A DNA stretch of 64,000 bases. It comes from JACOZM01 sp035289385. GTDB lineage: Archaea; Nanobdellota; Nanobdellia; Woesearchaeales; GW2011-AR9. The translations under genes were made by a program, and so were the position numbers. The notes beneath the pieces were generated by a model. It saw only the letters and a program-made list of their open reading frames with translations. It was not told the origin of the DNA and searched no databases. The stretch covers positions 6,185 through 70,184 of the forward strand of contig DATDXI010000066.1 in assembly GCA_035289385.1 (NCBI GenBank). The letters are read 5' to 3'. Positions 32,844 through 39,051 of this stretch are shown here, piece by piece (within the stretch, counting starts at the first letter, position 1; the number at the start of each line of letters is the position of its first letter).

Positions 32844-34109
32844 CTACCGGAGAAGGTGTGTTCTTCGTCCATACGTTTCTAGAATCGTTTTTTCTTGTTC
32901 GGGATCCATTTCATAACGGCCTTTCTCTACTTTTCTGACACCTATTCTCTGCATAAATCCAGTAAATGATCCTAAGGGGATGTCATATGTTGATGTGATT
33001 TCTGTGAACGTCCAGACTTTAGCAAGGGTGCCTGATCCGTTTCCTTCTGAAGATACATTATCTGCTAGGTTATCTGAGGGAGAGTTTTTCACTATTTTTT
33101 TTTTCCCCAGACCTAAGCGGTTGATCCTATCGTAAAGGCTCTTTTTGCTAATGCCAAGGCGCTTGGCGGCCATATTTTTATTCCCTTTGGTATTTGCCAA
33201 AGCGGTGAGAATACATGAACGCTCAGTCTCTTTCAAAATGTCGTAGATGGTTCTTTCCTGTCTTCTTTCGGTTGTTTCTGTAGTTTGAGATAAAGATGTC
33301 CAATCATAATTGATGTCCTCTGCCTGAATTTCACCTGCTCCTCGTAGGATGATAGCTCTCTCCACGACATTCTCCAAATCTCTTACATTGCCACCCCAGT
33401 CATAGAGCTTCAGCTTTTCCTGTGCTGCTGGAGAGATGCCCGTTACTTCTATTCCATGATCCTGGGCATATCTTTCTATAATATATCTAGCTATCAGGGG
33501 GACATCATCAATCCTGGCGCGCAAGGGAGGAAGTTCTAGAGGAAAAGCATTGAGGCGATAAAATAGGTCTTGCCGAAAAGTTCCTTTACTCATTTCGTCT
33601 TCAAGATTGCGGTTTGTCGCGGCGAGAATTCTTACATTGACAGGAACAGGGGTATTGCTTCCTACCGGGAAAACTACGCGCTGCTGAATCACTTGAAGCA
33701 GCTTTGCCTGTAAATGGGGGGACATTTCTCCAATTTCATCAAGAAGGATAGTCCCTCCTTCAGCAGCTTGAAAATATCCCTTGTAGTCTTTTATTGCGCC
33801 AGTAAATGATCCTTTAGCGTGACCAAAAAGCTGAGATTCTAAAACTCCTTCCGCAATTCCTGGACAATTTACGGTAAAGAATGGTTTTGCTCCACGGCCA
33901 TTTCTGTTGTTGTAATGAAGAGCAGCAGCAACCAATCCTTTTCCCGTTCCTGTCTCACCGGTAATCAAAACGTTGGTTGGCATGTCCACAAGGCGATTGA
34001 TAAAACCATAGAGTTGCAGCATTTCAGGAGTTTGACCAACAATAGGCCCTTGGCCATGTTCTATCATATATCGGCCAGTCTCTGGAGAATAATGTCTTAT
34101 TTCTGCCAT
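32844..34109 (-). CDS. NtrC-family sigma54-activator-like AAA+ protein with Fis-type HTH
   Basis: 421 aa. AAA+ core at residues 20-265: Walker A GETGTGKG (51-58), loop 1 GSFTGA (100-105), Walker B GGTILLDEIGEM (118-129), sensor I ILAATNRNLED, arginine fingers FRQDLFYRLN and sensor II GGNVRDLE. A Fis-type HTH follows (298-335; NMAAKRLGISKKSLYDRIN), then a unique tail of about 60 residues ending near GRRTHLLR. In bacteria GSFTGA/GAFTGA touches sigma54 to open promoters. Archaea have no sigma54, so this intact loop is puzzling. It has no receiver or sensor domain. The TATA box at 34131-34140 supports the ATG. Transfer from a bacterium is likely. Confidence 0.93.
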   Translation of the reverse strand: MAEIRHYSPETGRYMIEHGQGPIVGQTPEMLQLYGFINRLVDMPTNVLITGETGTGKGLVAAALHYNNRNGRGAKPFFTVNCPGIAEGVLESQLFGHAKGSFTGAIKDYKGYFQAAEGGTILLDEIGEMSPHLQAKLLQVIQQRVVFPVGSNTPVPVNVRILAATNRNLEDEMSKGTFRQDLFYRLNAFPLELPPLRARIDDVPLIARYIIERYAQDHGIEVTGISPAAQEKLKLYDWGGNVRDLENVVERAIILRGAGEIQAEDINYDWTSLSQTTETTERRQERTIYDILKETERSCILTALANTKGNKNMAAKRLGISKKSLYDRINRLGLGKKKIVKNSPSDNLADNVSSEGNGSGTLAKVWTFTEITSTYDIPLGSFTGFMQRIGVRKVEKGRYEMDPEQEKTILETYGRRTHLLR

Positions 34110-34152
34110 CTTATAGCTAGAAAATCACTCATTTATAAATGTGATTGCAACA

Positions 34153-34375
34153 AGTATGTATTAAGTTCTACAACAAAAATAGTGGCAGGTCGGAAAATTC
34201 AGCGAGACTTAATGTAAGAAGTAGCTTGATGAGTGATAGTTTAAGCAAATGGTCTCGCAACTAGCCTTGTTTTACAAAGTTCTTAATGAATTTTCCCTCT
34301 TGACGTTGACCTGAGCGAGCAAGAAGCGAGCTCTTGCATTTCAGACCACTATTTTGACCGAACTTAATACATACT
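34153..34375 (+). repeat. Structured inverted-repeat element, copy 2 (with extra hairpin)
   Basis: 223 bp. Outer arms AGTATGTATTAAGTTC (34153-34168) and GAACTTAATACATACT (34360-34375) are fully complementary, but differ from copy 1 at several positions in both arms together. Core AATAGTGGCAGGTCGGAAAA is shared with copy 1. The internal hairpin is GCGAGAC (34202-34208) with GTCTCGC (34252-34258). Near the 3' arm it carries about 40 extra bases that themselves form a hairpin (GCAAGA with TCTTGC). It begins 13 bases after the minus-strand promoter of the NtrC-like gene. The remaining 145 bases to the next gene hold only its promoter (CTTTAATAAG). Confidence 0.83.
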
Positions 34376-34520
34376 GCAACAATCTTGTCGGAGAAGGAAA
34401 TGAAGTTTGCATTCTCTTTTCATCACTAAAACATTAAGGATAATCCTACCTATTCTACCACCAAAAACTTTAATAAGCATTTGGCAATTACTGAGGTAGT
34501 ATAGGGGGTCGGCATAAAAG

Positions 34521-35156
34521 ATGGTGAAAAACTTTTTCAAAGTTTTACTGAAGAAACTTTCTATGAATCCTTTCGCTAAGAAAAGCCATGTTAAGCTAGG
34601 TCTCTATGGTCCGCCGAACGGGGGAAAAAGTACCTTAGCCAACCGGATCTGCCAGGACTGGCTGGGAGAAGAGATGTCCTCCGTTTCTCATGTTGCTCAC
34701 GAAACGAGAGAAATAACGATCAAAGAGCAAGTGAACATCAAAAATAAGAAGGGCAAAGAATTGACCTTTTCTGTCGTTGATACTCCAGGTATAGCTACAA
34801 AAATAGATTATGAAGAGTTCCTTAAGAAAGGGCTGAAAAAAGCGGATGCTAAAAAGCGGGCCAAGGAAGCTACCAAAGGAGTCATTGAATCTATCAAGTG
34901 GCTTGATGAGATGGATTCTGTCGTCGTTGTCCTTGATGCTACGAAAGACCCCTATTCCCAAGTCAATATCACCATCATCGGCAATTTACAGGCAAGAGAT
35001 ATTCCCGTATTGATCGCGGCAAATAAAGTGGATCTAAAAAAAGCAAATATCGAAGCGATCCAGGCAGCATTTCCCCAATATAAGATTGTGGGCATCTCCG
35101 CAAAGTATGGGAAAAACATCGAAGAGTTCTATGAACAGCTATTCCAGCTGAACTAG
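34521..35156 (+). CDS. Era/Obg-like small GTPase (OapA/ArvA-type context)
   Basis: 211 aa. G motifs: G1 GPPNGGKST (residues 30-38), G3 DTPGI (near 91), G4 NKVD (near 169), G5 SAK (near 193). The switch I region contains HETREITIKEQ. It is an archaeal member of the TRAFAC/Era-like class. Next come DUF2073 and a zinc-ribbon protein on the same strand, a conserved archaeal trio whose members some databases call ArvA/OapB/OapC. The trio is thought to act together, but the role is not settled. The ATG at 34521 could also be the internal ATG at 34563; the start is uncertain by some 15 residues. Confidence 0.9.
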   Translation: MVKNFFKVLLKKLSMNPFAKKSHVKLGLYGPPNGGKSTLANRICQDWLGEEMSSVSHVAHETREITIKEQVNIKNKKGKELTFSVVDTPGIATKIDYEEFLKKGLKKADAKKRAKEATKGVIESIKWLDEMDSVVVVLDATKDPYSQVNITIIGNLQARDIPVLIAANKVDLKKANIEAIQAAFPQYKIVGISAKYGKNIEEFYEQLFQLN

Positions 35157-35258
35157 AACTATCCTGCCTTGGCCATAAGAAAAGCTGCTAAAAAGGTGCA
35201 AGCGCAAAAACATTTAAAAACATAGAAACTATCCCTCAACCTAAAAAGAAGTGAAACC

Positions 35259-35663
35259 ATGGTTACTTTCCAATTTATACCGTATCAGGAAGTGGAAAAT
35301 CTAGGTTCAGCTAAACGTGTCAATAAGCTGCTGAACATCGTCAAGGAAGATAAGATTGTCATCATGGAAGGCCGGCTGACCAAGCAAGAAGAGGCAGATC
35401 TTATTGAAATAACGATGGAAGAGATTTCTCCCAAATTTAAGGGGATAGAATTAAGTGTTGTTTACCCTGACAAGAAAGACCAACGCCCGATGCAGAAGAT
35501 GAAAGGTGTTTTTGCCAATATGCTTCTGGGAGATAGGATGGGGCTGACCATCATCGGCCCGGCTTCTGTCGTCAAGAAGATCGAAAACAATCCCGATCGG
35601 ATTGAGCTGTTTATGAACGAGGGGAACGCTCCTAGATTTAGAAAAAGAAGGCGTAACCATTAA
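35259..35663 (+). CDS. DUF2073 family protein (OapB/ArvB-type)
   Basis: 134 aa. It matches DUF2073: FIPYQEVENLGSAKRVNKLL, LTKQEEADLIEITMEEISPK, FKGIELSVVYPDKKDQ, VFANMLLGDRMGLTIIGPAS, with a basic tail RFRKRRRNH. The tail suggests nucleic-acid binding. A TATA-like ACATTTAAAAAC (35210-35221) precedes it by about 40 bases, so it may have its own promoter. The next gene starts 2 bases after its stop. Confidence 0.88.
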   Translation: MVTFQFIPYQEVENLGSAKRVNKLLNIVKEDKIVIMEGRLTKQEEADLIEITMEEISPKFKGIELSVVYPDKKDQRPMQKMKGVFANMLLGDRMGLTIIGPASVVKKIENNPDRIELFMNEGNAPRFRKRRRNH

Positions 35664-35665
35664 CG

Positions 35666-36061
35666 ATGCCACACCAATGCGTGCGATGCAGTACTCTTTA
35701 TCCCGATGGCTCACAGGAGATTCTGCGCGGCTGTACTTGTGGAGCAAGATTGTTTTTCTACATCAAGAAGAAAGCTCTTGAGGAAGGGAAAGAGCTCATC
35801 AACAATTTGACGGATGAAGAGAAAAAGAATATTGAGAAAGATGTTGCAGAGATCGTCAACATCAAGCAGGAAGATCCTGATGCTCCCGTTATTCTGGATA
35901 TTGAAGCCATTCGTGTCTTAAAGCCAGGGAAATATGAATTAGACCTAGTTCATCTGTTCAAGAAAGATCCCTTGATCATCAAGTTAGAGGAAGGGAAATA
36001 TATCATTGACTTGCCGCAATTATTTAAGAAAGAAGATGATAAGGGCAAGAAAGGGAATTAG
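35666..36061 (+). CDS. Zinc-ribbon protein (OapC/ArvC-type, DUF2072-like)
   Basis: 131 aa. N-terminal zinc ribbon with four cysteines: HQCVRCSTLYPDGSQEI and RGCTCGARLFFYIKK. Then a helical stretch (LTDEEKKNIEKDVAEIVNIK) and two related C-terminal repeats: IRVLKPGKYELDLVHLFKKD and IIKLEEGKYIIDLPQLFKKE. It starts two bases after the DUF2073 gene, so translational coupling is likely. The repeated GKYxIDLxxLFKK unit is a feature of the family. Confidence 0.88.
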   Translation: MPHQCVRCSTLYPDGSQEILRGCTCGARLFFYIKKKALEEGKELINNLTDEEKKNIEKDVAEIVNIKQEDPDAPVILDIEAIRVLKPGKYELDLVHLFKKDPLIIKLEEGKYIIDLPQLFKKEDDKGKKGN

Positions 36062-36102
36062 TCTTTACTGATTTTTTCGGTTGTTTTTTTTTGCTTCTCT
36101 GC

Positions 36103-36615
36103 TCACATCTTGCTTTTCTGTGCTTTATCGGAGATGATGGCAGAATGGCCGGAAGGGTCTTCGATGATGATCTTTAATTTCTCCCTGCCAAGAATAACGT
36201 TATTTAATTTCTTGATCATGTTTTTTGCTTTTTTCTTTGCTGGCTCTTCATCTTCAGCGTCAGCGGCAGATTGAATTATCTTTTTTACTCGCTCAATCAA
36301 CCCTTCAACGTTGGTGATGTATCCTTCGGAGACTGGGCCTGGCTCAATGGTGATAATATGAGGAATCTTTAATGTCGCTTCTCCCGATTTCACGATCTTG
36401 ATGCTCATGTCTTCTTCAGCTTCAACTTCAAAGGTATATTTGCAGGGGTCTTTCGTCTCTGCCGGCTCGACGTCAGATCTTCTATAGCCGCAGCCTTCAC
36501 ATTCTGCGCATAAGACAAAAACTCGGCCAAAGTGAGGGATATCTACTTCTTCTTCTCGTAACGTCAGCTTCTTCTCTTCACAAAAAGCGCAAGGCTGGTT
36601 TTTTATTTCTGCCAT
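36103..36615 (-). CDS. ZPR1-type zinc finger protein
   Basis: 170 aa with one ZPR1 domain. The zinc finger is CAFCEEKKLTLREEEVDIPH and then FVLCAECEGCGYRRSDVEPA, with four cysteines. The alpha/beta part follows (KIVKSGEATLKIPHIITIEP, SEGYITNVEGLIERVKKIIQ). Eukaryotic ZPR1 has two such domains and chaperones EF1A; archaea carry the single-domain form. The role here is unknown. Convergent with the zinc-ribbon gene. Confidence 0.88.
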   Translation of the reverse strand: MAEIKNQPCAFCEEKKLTLREEEVDIPHFGRVFVLCAECEGCGYRRSDVEPAETKDPCKYTFEVEAEEDMSIKIVKSGEATLKIPHIITIEPGPVSEGYITNVEGLIERVKKIIQSAADAEDEEPAKKKAKNMIKKLNNVILGREKLKIIIEDPSGHSAIISDKAQKSKM

Positions 36616-36707
36616 GGACCAGAAAAAGCGGAACTGATTTTTAAAGCTTTCTGAGCTTGAGGATGCTGGAAAAAGAGCAGGCTAGAAGTTGCCGATAAAG
36701 AGGAAAT

Positions 36708-36717
36708 TTTTATAAAT
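36708..36717 (+). promoter_or_regulatory. TATA box of the tRNA-Gly gene
   Basis: TTTTATAAAT lies about 28 bases (centre) before the mature tRNA 5' end at 36741, and no gene start intervenes. Confidence 0.65.
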
Positions 36718-36740
36718 GGTGGTCAAATAATCCTTGAAGT

Positions 36741-36848
36741 GCACCGGTAGTATAGTGGTTAGTATGTCGGCCTTCCATATAGGAAGTGTCTTTTGAGGCT
36801 CTTCTGCGAAGGGAGCCGATCACCCGGGTTCGAATCCCGGCCGGTGCA
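36741..36848 (+). tRNA. tRNA-Gly (anticodon TCC) with intron
   Basis: Mature length 72 nt. The acceptor stem is GCACCGG/CCGGTGC with discriminator A and no encoded CCA. The anticodon stem is TCGGC/GCCGA, the loop starts CTTCCA (anticodon 36774-36776) and the T-arm is CCGGG-TTCGAAT-CCCGG. A 36-nt intron (36778-36813) is at the canonical 37/38 site. The bulge-helix-bulge fold is visible: 4-bp central helix CTTC (36772-36775) with GAAG (36808-36811), 3-nt bulges CAT and GGA, each cut after the second base. Confidence 0.93.
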
Positions 36849-37011
36849 TAGTTTCTTTTTTTCTTTTCAATAAATCTTTTATATTCGCAATAATTCCTTT
36901 TCTCATCCAACCATATTCGAAAGAAGAAGTTAGGCTTGTGAAATCCGCGTGGTTAGCGCTAAGCTGTAAAACTTGTCTCGAAAGTTTTGGTTGGAGGATT
37001 TTCTTACTTGG

Positions 37012-37674
37012 TCAAACCATCGATTCCTGCTGTCCCGGCGGCTTATATGCTAGAGCAGAATCCTTTTCCCAAGCGCGGCGCAGCACTTTATTATGGGTGA
37101 ATAATCGCCAATACCTAAATCGCTCTAATTCCTGATGGCTGATCCTGTTCAAGTCTCCGAATCTTCGTACTTGCAACATCCTTTCGACGATAGAATGAGC
37201 GTGCTGTTCTGATAATAGACCAACAGATTCTTCATTTCCTGAAGAGTACTGTTCGCCAGATGACGTATGCTGTTCCGAAGCTGATTGATGGGATTTTTCT
37301 AATGTCGTGCCATAGCCCCACATCTTTTGGTAGTCAATGGCCGATACCTGCTGAGCGTGCTGGAAATAAGCTATCTTTTCAATGAGACGGCTGTATTTCA
37401 CACCTGCTTGTTCTTGCTCTTTCTTTTGCAGCGTTTCATCGGAAGCTGATAATAGAGATTTTTTCTTTTCGGGAGTTCTGGCTGTCAAAGGCTTTTCTTC
37501 CTTTAATTGCTGGATAGCCAGAAATAATTCTTCATTGAATGACGTGTAGCGCTGCAGATCTAATCTGGTCCTCTCTTTGTCTGGAGAGCGGGAACTTTTT
37601 TGTTTTGCACCTTTTTTTTGGTGATAGAAGGTAGAAACATCCATCATCCCGGCAACGATCCTATCCAATTCCAT
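37012..37674 (-). CDS. Hypothetical protein
   Basis: 220 aa, polar and helical with many Gln, Glu, Ser and Lys (QQLKEEKPLTARTPEKKKSL, QKKEQEQAGVKYSRLIEKIA, SEQHTSSGEQYSSGNEESVG). The central region looks disordered. The ordered C-terminal end ISHQELERFRYWRLFTHNKV and LRRAWEKD has aromatic/basic character. No known motif. A TATA-like TTTTATATTTTG (37700) sits about 25 bases before the minus-strand ATG. Confidence 0.65.
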   Translation of the reverse strand: MELDRIVAGMMDVSTFYHQKKGAKQKSSRSPDKERTRLDLQRYTSFNEELFLAIQQLKEEKPLTARTPEKKKSLLSASDETLQKKEQEQAGVKYSRLIEKIAYFQHAQQVSAIDYQKMWGYGTTLEKSHQSASEQHTSSGEQYSSGNEESVGLLSEQHAHSIVERMLQVRRFGDLNRISHQELERFRYWRLFTHNKVLRRAWEKDSALAYKPPGQQESMV

Positions 37675-37756
37675 ATGAAGAGAGAAAGAAAAACTCCTTT
37701 TATATTTTGTGGGTCAAGGAATCAGACCAAGAATAAAAAAATATTTATTTTTTATA

Positions 37757-37922
37757 ACGAAAATAGTGGCAGGTCGTAAAATCCAGCAAGGCTTACTCTG
37801 AAAGTGAATGTATTCCCATAAGTTTTAAGTGGAAAGCCTTGCAACTAGACTTGTCTTACGACGCTTTTAATGGATTTTACCTCTGGACCTTGCCACTATT
37901 TTTAACCGAACTAAATACGTAC
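37757..37922 (+). repeat. Structured inverted-repeat element, copy 3 (left arm lost)
   Basis: About 166 bp. It keeps the core AAAATAGTGGCAGGTCGTAA with its partner GGACCTTGCCACTATTTTTA. The second stem is GTAAAATCCA with TGGATTTTAC and the internal hairpin is GCAAGGCTT (37786-37794) with AAGCCTTGC (37833-37841). The right arm GAACTAAATACGTAC (37908-37922) is identical to copy 1, but the matching left arm is replaced by A/T-rich sequence. The right end is 11 bases from the 3' end of the SRP RNA gene, on the opposite strand. Confidence 0.82.
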
Positions 37923-37933
37923 ATAATAAAATT

Positions 37934-38210
37934 ATTAGGGGCATGCCCTCGGTCGAATATACTTGGCTACTGCAGCTGAACCCTAACGGCTTCTCGGACC
38001 TGCGCTCCTCTGAACATGGACAGTACAGGTTATGGCTGCTTTCTTCCGAATCTGACCAGATTCCCAGCATCGCCATCCCAAAGGACAGATCGTCAGCAAA
38101 GACGCCAGGACTGCAATAACCCCGTAAACCCTTCCTCAGGCTTCGGCTCCGTGTAAAGTCCGTTCACGGTGACAACGCAGGACTAGCGCGCCAGCCTAGC
38201 TTACCCTAAT
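37934..38210 (-). ncRNA. ffs: Signal recognition particle RNA (7S)
   Basis: About 277 nt. The hallmark helix 8 is GGTCAGATTCGGAAGAAAGC followed by AGC (minus strand, about 38028-38054), the SRP54-binding loop. The ends pair as archaeal helix 1: ATTAGGG at the 5' end with CCCTAAT at the 3' end. A long GC-rich rod lies between, with an Alu-type 5' domain (GGCTGGCGCGCTAGTCCTGC). It scaffolds SRP19/SRP54 for protein targeting. The exact ends are good to a few bases. Confidence 0.9.
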
Positions 38211-38231
38211 CTCTAGCTTGATTCCTGCAAA

Positions 38232-38243
38232 CTTATATAAAAT
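38232..38243 (-). promoter_or_regulatory. TATA box of the SRP RNA gene
   Basis: Minus strand TTTTATATAAG, centre about 27 bases before the RNA 5' end at 38210. It lies in the 72-bp gap after the HAD gene, which is co-directional. Confidence 0.65.
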
Positions 38244-38282
38244 TTTGGGTAAAAGTTGTTCTTTGTGGTTTTTTGTTTTTTT

Positions 38283-38933
38283 TCAGAATTGTTGTATCTT
38301 CTTGATCGTCAATTCTTTGAAATCACTTATGATCATGTCACAACGTGAAAGGTTTTGGTCATCATTAAAGCCATTTCTGATCCCAATACATCTCATCCCG
38401 GCATTTTTGGCAGCAAGAACTCCGTTATGGGAATCTTCAATAGCTAAGCATTCTTTGGGATTTTTCTTTAATTTTTTTGCCGTGTAAAGATAAATCTCCG
38501 GGCTAGGCTTTCCTTTGCCGCCAGAATCTTCCGCGCTGATGATCAGCGTGAAAAATTTGCTGATATCAATCCGTTCGAGCAGCCAATCAATCCAATGCCG
38601 TGGAGATGATGAAGCCATGGCAATGGTGTATTTTTCTTGGTTCAACCGCTGGAGAAGGTCGATGCTGTTGGGTAATAGTTGTGTTTTCTTTTGGTAAATA
38701 GCAAGGGCTAATTGGTCATAGCCTTTCAAAAACTCTTTTTTGCTCACTTTCATCTTGAATTCTGAGACTAAATATTGGTAGAGGTTATCAACGTTCATCC
38801 CAATGATCTTTCTCTCGTGCTTGCTGTTCCAAGTGGGGATAAGCTTTTTTAAGAACGGCATTTCATCTTTCTGCCAGTACAATTCTGAATCTATCAAGAC
38901 TCCGTCAAGGTCAAAGATGATGGTCGTTATCAT
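38283..38933 (-). CDS. HAD-superfamily phosphatase (beta-phosphoglucomutase-like)
   Basis: 216 aa from the ATG at 38933; the frame extends upstream but a minus-strand TATA box (CATTTATATCCC, 38954-38965) lies 25 bases before this ATG. HAD motifs: I IIFDLDGVLIDSE, II MASSSPRHW, III lysine in SGGKGKPSPEIY, IV CLAIEDSHNGVLAAKNAGM. The helical cap between motif I and II is of the beta-PGM/phosphoglycolate type. Substrate unknown. Divergent from topA, with overlapping promoter regions. Confidence 0.92.
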   Translation of the reverse strand: MITTIIFDLDGVLIDSELYWQKDEMPFLKKLIPTWNSKHERKIIGMNVDNLYQYLVSEFKMKVSKKEFLKGYDQLALAIYQKKTQLLPNSIDLLQRLNQEKYTIAMASSSPRHWIDWLLERIDISKFFTLIISAEDSGGKGKPSPEIYLYTAKKLKKNPKECLAIEDSHNGVLAAKNAGMRCIGIRNGFNDDQNLSRCDMIISDFKELTIKKIQQF

Positions 38934-39051
38934 AGAGGTGATTACTTCTTTGAGGGATATAAATGTTTTGAATTGTTGCTTTGCTTTGAAACATATTTCT
39001 GTCAAACCTCTGCCAAACATTTTTATAGAGTCCACAGAATTCTTCAAGAAC

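Noticed and set aside
37867..38076. 69-aa frame on the SRP RNA gene
   Set aside because: It overlaps the helix-8 region of the SRP RNA on the same strand and has no protein features.
38803..39051. Upstream extension of topA and of the divergent HAD frame (to 39068)
   Set aside because: Both open frames run past convincing TATA boxes and overlap each other on opposite strands. The internal ATGs at 39052 and 38933 have the family N-termini and correct promoter spacing.
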